64,000 nucleotides of DNA from Paenarthrobacter sp. GOM3 (GCF_018215265.2 NZ_CP136562.1:806001-870000), one strand, 5' to 3'; positions 8,640 to 16,835 are shown, counted from the first letter of the stretch. Program-made: numbers and translations. The notes: a model not told the origin generated them from the sequence alone.

Positions 8640-9389
8640 TTGTTCCAACCCCTGGCACTTCAACCCCTCGCCCCCACTGACTCCACCGACATCATGGCCA
8701 TCGCCAACAATCCCGTGCTGTGGATCTGCGTGGCCGGCGTCTTCGGCGTCATCACCATCCAATCCGCGATCTTCATGAAAGCGGCCCGACGCGCAGCCCC
8801 CTCCGTAGACATGAGTACGCAGGACATCAAGACGTCGTTCCGTTCCGGGGCGGTCTCGGCCATCGGCCCCTCCCTGGCAGTCTCGCTCGTAGCCATTGCG
8901 CTCCTGGGCCTTTTTGGAGCCCCGGCGGTCCTGTCCCGGATCGGCCTGATCGGTTCCGCAGCCTACGACGTTTCAGCCGCTGGCATTGCCGCAGGTTCCA
9001 TGGGCGCGAAGCTCGGGGACGCCAGTTACACCCAGAGTGTCTTTGCAGTGGCGTTCTTCGCCATGAGCATCGGCGGAGCCATGTGGATGCTCGCCACCCT
9101 GATCCTGACACCCCTGCTGCGCAAGGGTGACGCCAAGATCCGCTCCATCAACCCAGCAGCAATGGCCATCGTCCCGGCGGCAGCACTGATCGGAGCTTTC
9201 TCCTGCCTAGGGCTCACTGAGCTGCCCAAGTCCGGCATCCATGTGCTGTCCTTCGTCGTCTCCGCAGCCGTCATGGGGACATGCCTGCTGCTGGCCAAGA
9301 AGCTGGGCAAGAGCTGGCTGCGGGAGTGGGGGCTCGGGATTTCCATCGTCATCGGCCTGGCCGCCGCGTACCTCGCCGCCGGCGCCTGA
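8640..9389 (+). CDS. DUF5058-like membrane protein
   Basis: A 249-residue membrane protein with about seven hydrophobic segments, starting FQPLALQPLAP...NNPVLWICVAGVFGVITIQ. It looks like a DUF5058 protein, a family of unknown function that I recall next to amidohydrolases. The TTG at 8640 is preferred because GGAGG lies at 8630-8634, five bases upstream; the ATG at 8694 has no ribosome binding site and would remove the short N-terminal segment. It is the first gene of a three-gene operon with another membrane protein and an M20 hydrolase. A transporter role is inferred from context. Confidence 0.75.
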   Translation: MFQPLALQPLAPTDSTDIMAIANNPVLWICVAGVFGVITIQSAIFMKAARRAAPSVDMSTQDIKTSFRSGAVSAIGPSLAVSLVAIALLGLFGAPAVLSRIGLIGSAAYDVSAAGIAAGSMGAKLGDASYTQSVFAVAFFAMSIGGAMWMLATLILTPLLRKGDAKIRSINPAAMAIVPAAALIGAFSCLGLTELPKSGIHVLSFVVSAAVMGTCLLLAKKLGKSWLREWGLGISIVIGLAAAYLAAGA

Positions 9390-9450
9390 GCCGACCCGCC
9401 GCCGTCGTCCTCCACACCGGCACCTGACCCGGGCACGAAAGGAACACCCC

Positions 9451-10188
9451 ATGTCTTCCATCACCTCTGATCCCACCACCGCCAGCACCGCCTCCATGGC
9501 GGACTTCAACCGCACCACATCCCGCTGGGGCCAAATCACCATGATCGCCGGACTGCTGATCTCGGTCGCCGGTCCGCTGTACCTCGTCTTCGCTACCGGC
9601 CTCGATATAGGCCCGGCGCAGCTCTGGATCGCTTTCGCGGCCGTCGCTGCAACCTTCGGCATCATTTGGATTGTCGAGCCACTCACCTACTATCCGATCC
9701 TGGGACCCGCCGCGATGTACCAGGCGTTCATGATCGGCAACATCTCCAATAAGCTCCTGCCGGCTGCCCTGATCGCCCAAACCAACATTGGCGCAAAGCC
9801 GGGCAGCAAGCGGGCCGAACTGGCCGCCGTCGTCGCCATCTGCGGTGCCGCCGTCGTCCACCTGACCTCGCTGGCGATCTTCGTGGGGCTTCTGGGCACG
9901 TGGTTGATCAGCGTCATCCCGCCCTCCGTATTGCTGGTCACCCGGTTGTACGTGCTTCCCACCGTTCTGGGAGCTGTGCTGGTACAGGCCATCGTGTCCA
10001 TGAAGCAGCCGCGCACCACCGTGTTCGCCCTGCTGGTCTCGGCCGTCGTCGTGTTCGTGGTGTTGCCGCTGGTACCGTCGCTCGCCATGGTCTCCACCGC
10101 CATCGCCGTGCTGGGGACCATCCTCCTGGCCTGGTTCTTCCGCAGCAAGGCCGCCATTACTGAAGCGAAGCCCATCCACATCGAGTAG
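9451..10188 (+). CDS. Membrane protein, putative partner of the DUF5058 protein
   Basis: A 245-residue protein with a hydrophilic N-terminus of about 30 residues and then about seven membrane segments. The loop with EPLTYYPILGPAAMYQAFMIGNISNKLLPAA is probably conserved and functional. The start is ATG at 9451, with GAAAGGA upstream; the open frame before it has no such signal. It lies 61 bases after the DUF5058-like gene and 48 before the M20 gene. I do not recognise a named family. Two different membrane proteins followed by a hydrolase suggest a two-subunit permease, which is inference. Confidence 0.75.
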   Translation: MSSITSDPTTASTASMADFNRTTSRWGQITMIAGLLISVAGPLYLVFATGLDIGPAQLWIAFAAVAATFGIIWIVEPLTYYPILGPAAMYQAFMIGNISNKLLPAALIAQTNIGAKPGSKRAELAAVVAICGAAVVHLTSLAIFVGLLGTWLISVIPPSVLLVTRLYVLPTVLGAVLVQAIVSMKQPRTTVFALLVSAVVVFVVLPLVPSLAMVSTAIAVLGTILLAWFFRSKAAITEAKPIHIE

Positions 10189-10236
10189 CAGCAGCGCCCG
10201 CAACAGAGCCAGCACCCGCGAAGGAAGACAGGACCA

Positions 10237-11460
10237 ATGACAACCACAGCTACCGCCCTCACACTCGACACCAACCAGACCGCCAAGCTCCATGAGTTGT
10301 ACCGGCACCTCCACGCGCACCCGGAACTGTCCATGCAGGAGTTCGCCACCGCCACCCTGATCGAGGAGCAACTGGACGGCCTTGGCATCGAGCACTTCCG
10401 CTGCGGAGGAACCGGTGTTGTTGGCATCCTGCGGAACGGAGACGGGCCAGTGGTGGCCTTCCGGGCCGACTCCGATGGCCTTCCCATCGAGGAAGCAACC
10501 GGCCTGGACTACGCGAGCACAGATACGGGCACGCTACCGGACGGCACGGTGGTTCCCGTCATGCACGGTTGTGGCCACGACACGCACGTAGCCAGCCTGC
10601 TCGGTGCCGCCGAAGTGCTTTCGGGCAACCTGGATGCCTGGTCGGGAACGTTGGTGCTGATCGTCCAGCCCGGCGAGGAGACTGCAGCTGGCGCGCTTGC
10701 CATGCTCGACGACGGACTGTGGGACAAGGCGCCAAGGCCGGAAGTGGTGTTCGGGCAGCATGTCATGCCCCGGCCGGTGGGTACTGTCGCGATTTCCAGC
10801 GGCCCCGTTGCTGCGATGGCAGATTCACTGAGGGTCACCGTTCACGGACAGCAATCGCATGGTTCGCAGCCGCAGGACTCCATTGATCCGATCGTCATGG
10901 GTGCGCACATGGTCACCCGGCTGCAGGGGATTGTGTCCCGCGAGCTGGACCCGCGGAAGTCCGCCGTCGTCACCGTCGGGACGTTCCACGCCGGCCTCAA
11001 GGAGAACATCATCCCGGCCTCGGCCGAGTTCACCCTCAATATCCGCACTTTCGACGAGGACGTCCGCGGCCAGGTCCTGGCGGCCGTCCGTCGCATCATT
11101 GCGGCCGAGGCGGCCGCGTCGGGGGCGCCCCAGCCGGACATCGAGGAAATGTACCGCTTCCCGCAATGCTTCAACGACCCCGACGCCGTCCCTCCCGTGA
11201 TGGAGGCGCTGCGGCTTGCGCTGGGGGCGGAGGCAGTGGAAATCACTCCGCCGATGATGGGCAGCGAGGACTTCGGGCACCTGGGCACGGCGATCGGAGT
11301 GCCATCAGTGTTTTGGATGTTCGGCGGGACGCCGGTTGCCGGACTCGAAGGGCCCATCCCGGTCAACCACTCGCCGTTCTTCGCTCCCGAGCTGGAAGGT
11401 TCGTTGGCCGGGGGAGTCTCGGCCGCCGTCGCGGTGCTGTTGTCCCGGCTGGGGAACTGA
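10237..11460 (+). CDS. M20-family amidohydrolase (hippurate/N-acyl-amino-acid hydrolase type)
   Basis: A 407-residue metal-dependent hydrolase, M20D subgroup. HAHPELSMQEF near the N-terminus, the MHGCGHDTH metal-binding segment, GEET and the late His in VNHSPFF are the usual conserved elements. The dimerisation domain lies in the middle (VHGQQSHGSQPQDSIDP). Enzymes of this group remove the acyl group from N-acyl amino acids, hippurate or indole-acetyl conjugates. GAAGGA precedes the ATG at 10237. As last gene of the DUF5058 operon it probably processes what the two membrane proteins import. Confidence 0.92.
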   Translation: MTTTATALTLDTNQTAKLHELYRHLHAHPELSMQEFATATLIEEQLDGLGIEHFRCGGTGVVGILRNGDGPVVAFRADSDGLPIEEATGLDYASTDTGTLPDGTVVPVMHGCGHDTHVASLLGAAEVLSGNLDAWSGTLVLIVQPGEETAAGALAMLDDGLWDKAPRPEVVFGQHVMPRPVGTVAISSGPVAAMADSLRVTVHGQQSHGSQPQDSIDPIVMGAHMVTRLQGIVSRELDPRKSAVVTVGTFHAGLKENIIPASAEFTLNIRTFDEDVRGQVLAAVRRIIAAEAAASGAPQPDIEEMYRFPQCFNDPDAVPPVMEALRLALGAEAVEITPPMMGSEDFGHLGTAIGVPSVFWMFGGTPVAGLEGPIPVNHSPFFAPELEGSLAGGVSAAVAVLLSRLGN

Positions 11461-11516
11461 GGCTAGCCGTTCCGCTTGGGCCGCGCCCGTTCCGCGCTTG
11501 GACCGCAACGGTTCCG

Positions 11517-11585
11517 CGCTTGGACCGCGCCCGTTCCCGCCCGGCGCACCCCAGATCGGGGGTGCGCACGGCGGCAAAGGGTGCG
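11517..11585 (+). repeat. 69-bp dispersed intergenic repeat, copy A
   Basis: This stretch matches the minus strand of 23640-23708 over 69 bases with about 10 mismatches and no gaps by eye. It contains the symmetric core GCACCCCAGATCGGGGGTGC. Just upstream (11465-11534) are two to three short direct copies of a CCGTTCCGCGCTTGGACCGC-like unit. The 375-base gap around it (11461-11835) holds this repeat, the hairpin at 11620 and no convincing gene. Confidence 0.8.
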
Positions 11586-11619
11586 AGCCGGGCGGCGGGA
11601 GTTCCAATTTAAGAAGCGA

Positions 11620-11662
11620 AAAGTCCCGGCCAGTCCTAAAGTAAGGGCTGGCCGGGGCTTGT
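11620..11662 (+). terminator. GC-rich hairpin, near-copy of the tRNA-Thr terminator
   Basis: CCCGGCCAG and CTGGCCGGG form a stem around TCCTAAAGTAAGGG, followed by CTTGTTCTT. The 43 bases differ from 16716-16758 at only three positions. It may terminate the M20 operon from the left, although it lies 160 bases past the stop. Confidence 0.6.
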
Positions 11663-11835
11663 TCTTCGCGATCTTCGCAGTGGCCTCGTTCTGGTTTATA
11701 GGGGTCTTCCCGGTCGGCTAAACAGCGCCAAACCCTCGACCTTGCCCCGGTCTTTGACGTAGTCTCTCGAAGAGCCTGAAGAAGCCGGGCAAGAAGTAGC
11801 ACAGCACCTACTTTCTCAGGTGGCTGCCGAAATGA

Positions 11836-12267
11836 ATGCGGACCAACATGACATCAGGGGCATGTACTGAGACATCTGGCTCTGGGAAACCCGACCACTC
11901 CGGAAATGAGCCAGCCCGGGACGTTACTGTTTCCCCAGTGCGGCCGGGCATCGTCCGGATCGTTCTTCGCCCACACTCACGCATCAGCGAACTTGAGGGT
12001 GCGTGGGCGCGTGAGCAGCTGCTGGCCCTCACCGGGGGAGACCCCGTGGGTGTTCTCCTTCAGATCACCGGGGTCGAATGGGTCAGCCGGGAAGCGGTAG
12101 CAGTCTGCAGCAGGGCGACCACGATCGCGGCCTTCGCGCTGCTTGGCAGCACGGCGGTCGACATGGTCATCGCCCACAGTCCGCGCGGACTCCCGCGGCC
12201 GGGATGCCCCGTCAAGTATTTCGTCGACGAGCAGGAAGCCCTCGCCTGGCTCGCCAAATACTGCTAA
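11836..12267 (+). CDS. STAS/SpoIIAA-like domain protein (tentative)
   Basis: A 143-residue soluble protein. After about 30 variable residues, the segments VSPVRPGIVRIVLRP, GGDPVGVLLQITGVEWVSREAV and KYFVDEQEALAWLAKYC follow the strand-helix pattern of STAS/SpoIIAA-like domains, including the late motif with a Trp after EAL. Proteins of this shape in Arthrobacter have no assigned function. Two ATGs are possible (11836 and 11848). It has no signal peptide. It faces the csbD-like gene across a bidirectional terminator. Confidence 0.6.
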   Translation: MRTNMTSGACTETSGSGKPDHSGNEPARDVTVSPVRPGIVRIVLRPHSRISELEGAWAREQLLALTGGDPVGVLLQITGVEWVSREAVAVCSRATTIAAFALLGSTAVDMVIAHSPRGLPRPGCPVKYFVDEQEALAWLAKYC

Positions 12268-12313
12268 TGCCGCCTCGCGTAGTCTGCTCCAACCCAGCCG
12301 GCTGCAGGCACGA

Positions 12314-12346
12314 AAAAGGCGCGCCCGTTCGCTGAGCGCGCCTTTT
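12314..12346. terminator. Bidirectional terminator
   Basis: AAAAGGCGCGC (12314-12324) and GCGCGCCTTTT (12336-12346) form an 11-bp perfect stem between convergent genes. Each orientation ends in a T run, so it can stop transcription from both sides. Confidence 0.85.
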
Positions 12347-12359
12347 CCGTGATGTCTTG

Positions 12360-12533
12360 TCAGTCCTTGAAAGCGTCCTTGACCTTTTCGCCGGCCTGCT
12401 TCAGATCGCCCTTGGCTTGGTCAGTCTGGCCCTCAGCCTTCAGGCTTTCGTCGCCGGTGGCGTTGCCTGCAGCTTCCTTGCCCTTACCGCCTGCCTTTTC
12501 GGCAGCGTTCTCAATCTTGTCGCCCAGTCCCAT
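12360..12533 (-). CDS. CsbD-family stress protein
   Basis: A short gene of 57 residues, MGLGDKIENAAEKAGGKGKE... ending KQAGEKVKDAFKD. The pattern of Lys, Glu, Ala and Gly with repeated GK/AK units and the KGDLKQAGEKVKDAFKD end is that of CsbD proteins, small hydrophilic proteins induced by general stress in many bacteria. A perfect AGGAGG lies eight bases before the ATG at 12533. It has no cysteine or membrane segment. The molecular role of CsbD is unknown. Confidence 0.9.
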   Translation of the reverse strand: MGLGDKIENAAEKAGGKGKEAAGNATGDESLKAEGQTDQAKGDLKQAGEKVKDAFKD

Positions 12534-12654
12534 GGTGTTTCCTCCTCTGGTTCGGCAGCCGTTCGCATTCGGCTGCTTCTATACTAAGCAGTCTTAGTAT
12601 CTGGTTGGCAAGTCTGGTAACCCGAAGCCGCGGTCAATGAAGACCTGCGTCGGG

Positions 12655-13737
12655 CTACTTGGCCGCTGACATGCCCGGTTGCAGGGTATATTGCTTGGGC
12701 AGCTTCAGGGACCGTTCGGCCATCACGTCCCGCAGCTGGTCCGGGTAGTCGGTGATGACGCCGTCCACGCCGTCGTCCATGAGTTTGCGCATCGTTGGTT
12801 TGTCATCGACCGTCCACGGGATGACCTGCATTCCCTTGGCGTGGGCGCGGATCACCATGTCGGCGTTCACATAGGGCACGTAACCGGGGTCTGTGACGGT
12901 GCCGTTCTGGGGCGTGCCGTGGACGGGGGAGATGGCGTCGAAGCCGAGGGAAGCTGCCGCATCCACCAGGTCCCCGCCGAAGTCGTCCGCGTCGATGCCG
13001 CCGAGCCAGGGAGACTTGCCCGGTTGTCCGGCCTGGAGGAAGTCCTTGTTGGTCAGTGCGACGGTCCGGATGCCCGGCTGGCGTTCCTTCACCAGGCGCA
13101 ACGAGCCCCAGTCGAAGCTTTCGATGGAGACGCGTTTTGCCATGTGTGCTTTGTTGATTTCGCGCAGGGCCACCTCGACGAACTGTTCGCGCGGGGCGGT
13201 TTCTTCGGGTGCGCCGGCTTCGACCTTGGTTTCGATGTTGAACTTGACCTGGCGGGCCCGGTAGCGGTTGGCGAGGTCGAACACTTCGGCAAGGGTCGGC
13301 ATCTTTGCGCCCGGGGAGGGCTGTTGGCCGGGGAACTGGGGCAGTGTCTGGGAGCCGCAGTCCAGGCTGCGGACCTGGTCGAAGGTGAGGTCCTTGATGT
13401 ACTTGCCCACGTACGGGTAGGACGGGTCACCCGGGGTGACGGGTGCGGTGTCTTTGCATTTCTGGCCGCTGATTTTCCGGTCGTGGGTGATGACCTCCCG
13501 GCCGTCCTTGGTGATCTGCAGGTCCATCTCGAGTGTGCTGACACCCGTCTCGATGCCCTTGGCGAAGGAGGCGAGCGTGGATTCGACGGTCAGGCCGATG
13601 CCGCCGCGGTGCGCCTGCAGGTCAAAGTGGTTGTCCGTGCCGTGGGGGTTAGTGTCCGAGGCGTGGGCCGGGAGGGATGTTCCCAGGGCGAGGCCGGCGG
13701 TGATGGCAGCCGCGGTCAGCAGCTTCGTGTATTTCAT
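12655..13737 (-). CDS. glpQ: Secreted glycerophosphodiester phosphodiesterase
   Basis: A 360-residue exported enzyme that splits glycerophosphodiesters into glycerol-3-phosphate and an alcohol. Residues 1-26 are a Sec signal peptide ending AHA. The GDPD signatures follow: QAHRGG, then ESTLASFAKGIETGVSTLEMDLQITKDG and THDRKISGQ. The C-terminal barrel half ends with GMQVIPWTVDDKP and DGVDGVITDYP. A good ribosome binding site (TTGGAG) precedes the ATG. It is the last gene of a three-gene unit with a phospholipase C-like enzyme and a beta-propeller-like protein, which fits phosphate recovery from lipid debris outside the cell. Confidence 0.93.
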   Translation of the reverse strand: MKYTKLLTAAAITAGLALGTSLPAHASDTNPHGTDNHFDLQAHRGGIGLTVESTLASFAKGIETGVSTLEMDLQITKDGREVITHDRKISGQKCKDTAPVTPGDPSYPYVGKYIKDLTFDQVRSLDCGSQTLPQFPGQQPSPGAKMPTLAEVFDLANRYRARQVKFNIETKVEAGAPEETAPREQFVEVALREINKAHMAKRVSIESFDWGSLRLVKERQPGIRTVALTNKDFLQAGQPGKSPWLGGIDADDFGGDLVDAAASLGFDAISPVHGTPQNGTVTDPGYVPYVNADMVIRAHAKGMQVIPWTVDDKPTMRKLMDDGVDGVITDYPDQLRDVMAERSLKLPKQYTLQPGMSAAK

Positions 13738-13766
13738 GGGTTCTCCAAAGTGGTGTCGGGTGGCGC

Positions 13767-15464
13767 CTAGTTGTGCTTGTTGTCGTGGCCTTTGTGGGTG
13801 ATGGTGGCGATGGCGCCGGTCTGTTCGTTGAGCAGGACATTGTCGTTGCGTTCGTGGTGGTAGTTGAACATGGCGTTCAAGGTTCCGGCGGTGGCGTCCG
13901 CTGAGGCGTCGCCGATCTGGCCGGTGTGCCAGTTGTCTTCGATAAAGCGCAGGACGGAGGCCTGGTCGGTTTGGTTGTGGTCCACGAAGTTTTTCTTGGC
14001 GTAGGGGGAGATGACTACGAGGGGTTGGCGCGGGCCGGGCCCGCAGCGGTCAGCGTAGCCGCCGGCGACAGGGACGCCGTTGGCTGCGGCGTTCTGGCAC
14101 CAGGCGGCGTCATCGGGGCTGTTGGAGGCGTTCTTGGGCTGGGCGGCGACGTGGTCGTACCAGCCGTCGGAGTCGTCGTAGGCGAGAACGACGGCGGTAC
14201 TTTCCCAGTTCTTGGACTGCTGGATCTCGTTGACGGTCTTGGTGATGAAGTTCTGCTCATCGACCGGGTCTGAGTAGGCGGCGTGGCCGTCCTGATAGTT
14301 GGAGGCTTTCAGGAAGGAGACGGCGGGCATGTTGTCGCTGTTGACGACCCTGTTGAAGTCGGTGAGGTCGTATTGGTGGTTCGCCTGGCCGTTGTGGCCG
14401 ATTTCCGCATCATTCGCCGGAGCCAGGTGGTGCGGGTTGGCGGTGGAGGCGTAGTACTGGAAAGGCTGGTGGTGCGGGTTGTAGTCCGTGCTGGAGACTC
14501 CGGCGACGTTGGAGTGGGTGCTGCCGCAGGCAGCAGGGGTGGTGGCGGTTGCCGCGGCGGTGGGTGCGAAGCCGCCCTGGAACCAACCCCAGGACACGCC
14601 CTGGTCGTTGAGCAGGTCGCCGATGTTCTTGCCGGTCATGCCGGCAAGGTTGTTGGCCTTGGCGTGGCTGTTGTTGGAGCAGTCGTCGTAGACCGGATCC
14701 GGGTCGTTGATCATGGTGCCCACACCGTTGGAATCGGGGACGCGGACCGTGTAGTCGCTGGCGGTGGGGTTCACAGGCTGGCCGGCGGCCGTGAATTCCT
14801 TGACACCGTGGGTCTGGCCGGAGACCAGGTTCAGCGCCCCGGGGGTGGAAGGCCCGAAGACGGTGCTGAAGTGGTTGTCGCTCATGGCGTAGTTCTGGGC
14901 GTAGTTCCAGATTCCGGTGACGGTGTTGCCGTCGTAGTAGTCCATGGTCAGCCCGGGACGTCCGTACTGGTTCGGTGCACATGCATCCTTGCTGGTGAAC
15001 TCCACGAACTTATCCATCAGCCCGCCGTTGTACGCCTTCTGTTCGGCGGTGTACTCATGGTCCTGGTCGCAGGTGACAGCCTGCATCGGGGACAGCCGCG
15101 CCGGCTGGACCGAGTTGGGGTTGTTCGGAGCCAGCAGGCCAGCCTTGGCGAGAGTATTGATTTCCTTCGGTGTGTCCTCGGATGCCTTAAATGCGGCAGC
15201 CGACGTGCCGGAGCCCTGCTGGGCCTCGCCCGGAATGTTCGCCGCGTTGGGGTACGTCGCGAAGTAGTGGTCAAAGGAGACGTTCTCCTGGAAGAGCACC
15301 ACCACATGTTTGATCGGCGTGGCGGTATCGCCCTGGGCTTCAAGGGCGGTGGCCGGGGCCACGCCGAATCCGACCAGTCCGGCCGCCAGGGCTGAGGCGG
15401 CGAGGGCGGCCGCGCCGGTCGCGGCGGCCACTCGTTTGCGGGTAACGGGTGCCTGAATAGGCAT
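13767..15464 (-). CDS. Secreted phosphoesterase, phospholipase C/acid phosphatase type
   Basis: A 565-residue exported protein with a long signal peptide (about residues 1-40, with a hydrophobic Ala/Leu/Val core). The phosphoesterase domain opens with KHVVVLFQENVSFDHYF; the Asn/Ser after Glu is the nucleophile region in bacterial phospholipase C and AcpA-type acid phosphatases. MSDNHFSTVFGPSTPG, LAYDDSDGWYDHV and the RCGPGPRQPLVVISPYAK segment are also typical. It lies 29 bases before glpQ, so both products could act in sequence on phospholipids. Confidence 0.88.
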   Translation of the reverse strand: MPIQAPVTRKRVAAATGAAALAASALAAGLVGFGVAPATALEAQGDTATPIKHVVVLFQENVSFDHYFATYPNAANIPGEAQQGSGTSAAAFKASEDTPKEINTLAKAGLLAPNNPNSVQPARLSPMQAVTCDQDHEYTAEQKAYNGGLMDKFVEFTSKDACAPNQYGRPGLTMDYYDGNTVTGIWNYAQNYAMSDNHFSTVFGPSTPGALNLVSGQTHGVKEFTAAGQPVNPTASDYTVRVPDSNGVGTMINDPDPVYDDCSNNSHAKANNLAGMTGKNIGDLLNDQGVSWGWFQGGFAPTAAATATTPAACGSTHSNVAGVSSTDYNPHHQPFQYYASTANPHHLAPANDAEIGHNGQANHQYDLTDFNRVVNSDNMPAVSFLKASNYQDGHAAYSDPVDEQNFITKTVNEIQQSKNWESTAVVLAYDDSDGWYDHVAAQPKNASNSPDDAAWCQNAAANGVPVAGGYADRCGPGPRQPLVVISPYAKKNFVDHNQTDQASVLRFIEDNWHTGQIGDASADATAGTLNAMFNYHHERNDNVLLNEQTGAIATITHKGHDNKHN

Positions 15465-15524
15465 TGGGTATCCAATCGTTCAGTTTGGCTGTGGGTTGCC
15501 GCGGGGCGGCGGGCCTTGGGGGTG

Positions 15525-16547
15525 TTACTTGGCGGGCGCGACGTCGGCTTCGTACGTGAGGATTTCGGTGCCGTTGCCTTCTTCGCCGTTGTCCGGGGCG
15601 ACCTTCATGGTGAGGTGGTTCGCGTCGGCGGTCATCTTGAACGGGTTGCGGGTGGCCACGTGCCCGGCGGTGGACCATTGCTGGAACGGCACCTCGCGGG
15701 ATACCTCGTGGGATTTGAGGTCAATCATGGCCATGCCGCCAAGTTCGTAGGTTGCCGTGGTGCCGCCGGCAGCGGGGGTCTGCGGGAGGTTGGTTACCCC
15801 GGCGCAGAGCATTTTGGCGTTGGGGACGTACTGGCAGTCCTGGTAGTCGATGAAGTAGTTCGGGTTCTCCCAAGTGGACAGTTCCTTACCCTGGAGGTCC
15901 CATTCGGCGAACCGGCGCGAGCCCCAGGTGTTGCCGACCAAGTGGCCGGTCTGCTTGTCCAGGACGATGCCGCCGAAGTGGTCTTTGACCTCGAACTGCT
16001 TGTGGACAGCCAGGGTTGTGGCGTCGACCTTGTAGATGATGGCACTGCTGTTGGGTCGGTATTGGGCGACGGGAACCCAAACATTGGTGCCGTCAAAGTC
16101 GATGCCGCCGGGGTGGTACATGTCGCCCTCGCCCAGGATGATGTCTTTTTGCAGGTTCCCGGACTGGTCCATGACGAACAGGTGGCCGATGCCCTTGCCA
16201 GGGGTGCGGTCGTAACCGTCCTGCGGTGCCGTGTATTTGACGGTGGGTTCCGTGATCTGGACGGCCGAGAGGAAGATGTGGTCCTGGCTGTAGGCAATTC
16301 CTTCGGTGTGGTAGGTCGGGAAGTTCAGCTTCAACGTGGAGGTCTGCTGCCAGGCGGTGTTTCGGTCGACGTGGTTGAAGGCGTCGGCCAGCGCGGTATC
16401 CGTTTCGTGGTGGGTTCCGGTTTCCGCGGGGCTTGCGCCCTTGCCCGGTTCATTGGCCTGCGCTGCCGTGGTGCTGGCGATCGCCGCTGCGGCAAGTATC
16501 AGGGACGCGACCGTCGTGATGGCGCGCCGGATGGTTTTGGAGCTCAT
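15525..16547 (-). CDS. Secreted beta-propeller-like protein (DUF6454-like)
   Basis: A 340-residue exported protein; residues 1-32 are a signal peptide ending TAAQA. The mature part has repeated strand-turn units with Gly and Asp (HTEGIAYSQDHIFLSAV, HPGGIDFDGTNVWVPVA, HFGGIVLDKQTGHLVGNTW), the look of a six-bladed propeller. I associate it with DUF6454, which has no assigned reaction. As the first gene before the phospholipase C-like and GlpQ genes it may bind or hydrolyse a phosphorylated substrate, but that is inference. The 215-base region upstream contains a possible degenerate PHO box. Confidence 0.7.
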   Translation of the reverse strand: MSSKTIRRAITTVASLILAAAAIASTTAAQANEPGKGASPAETGTHHETDTALADAFNHVDRNTAWQQTSTLKLNFPTYHTEGIAYSQDHIFLSAVQITEPTVKYTAPQDGYDRTPGKGIGHLFVMDQSGNLQKDIILGEGDMYHPGGIDFDGTNVWVPVAQYRPNSSAIIYKVDATTLAVHKQFEVKDHFGGIVLDKQTGHLVGNTWGSRRFAEWDLQGKELSTWENPNYFIDYQDCQYVPNAKMLCAGVTNLPQTPAAGGTTATYELGGMAMIDLKSHEVSREVPFQQWSTAGHVATRNPFKMTADANHLTMKVAPDNGEEGNGTEILTYEADVAPAK

Positions 16548-16603
16548 GGGGGGCCTCTTAAGGTTGGGGTCTCAACAGGAACTCCAAAGTTACTTATGGG
16601 TAA

Positions 16604-16630
16604 TTAACCGGAAGTGGCGCGATGGTGAAC
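16604..16630 (-). promoter_or_regulatory. Possible degenerate PHO box
   Basis: On the plus strand TTAAC (16604), TGGCG (16615) and TGAAC (16626) are spaced by 11 bases, about 60-80 bases upstream of the phosphate-scavenging operon. The minus-strand form ends in GTTCACC-like units. It is much weaker than the box at 25411-25448, so this is a suggestion only. Confidence 0.3.
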
Positions 16631-16715
16631 AGCGCCCATCTGAAGGGTGGAAGCACGGCGGTACGGACACGTGAGAGGTCGCTCCACGTCAGGCTGAGGG
16701 CACCTTAGGCAGCAA

Positions 16716-16758
16716 AAAGCCCCGGCCAGTCCTAAAGCAAGGGCTGTCCGGGGCTTGT
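16716..16758 (-). terminator. Terminator downstream of tRNA-Thr
   Basis: A GC-rich hairpin (CCCCGGCCAG...CTGTCCGGGG) ending, in the direction of the tRNA, in GCTTTTTGC. It begins five bases past the tRNA 3' end. It is nearly identical to 11620-11662. Confidence 0.75.
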
Positions 16759-16762
16759 CCCG

Positions 16763-16835
16763 AGCTTCCTATCAGAATCGAACTGATGACCTTTTCATTA
16801 CGAGTGAAACGCTCTACCGACTGAGCTAAGGAAGC
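16763..16835 (-). tRNA. tRNA-Thr (anticodon CGU)
   Basis: A 73-base cloverleaf on the minus strand: acceptor GCTTCCT/AGGAAGC, D stem GCTC/GAGC, anticodon stem TTTCA/TGAAA with loop CTCGTAA, and T stem ATCAG/CTGAT with TTCGATT. The anticodon CGT reads ACG (Thr). The discriminator is T and no CCA is encoded. Confidence 0.96.

Noticed and set aside
11663-11835. Possible gene remnant between the repeats and the STAS-like gene
   Set aside because: No frame has a ribosome binding site or a recognisable motif, and no frameshifted similarity could be seen by eye.
12357-12587. Hydrophobic plus-strand frames resembling a small membrane protein
   Set aside because: They overlap the csbD-like gene on the opposite strand, which has a perfect AGGAGG and a recognisable product. 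The hydrophobicity is the complement of Lys/Glu codons.
14283-15395. A 370-codon plus-strand frame rich in Gly and Val
   Set aside because: Antisense to the phosphoesterase gene; composition is typical of a shadow frame.
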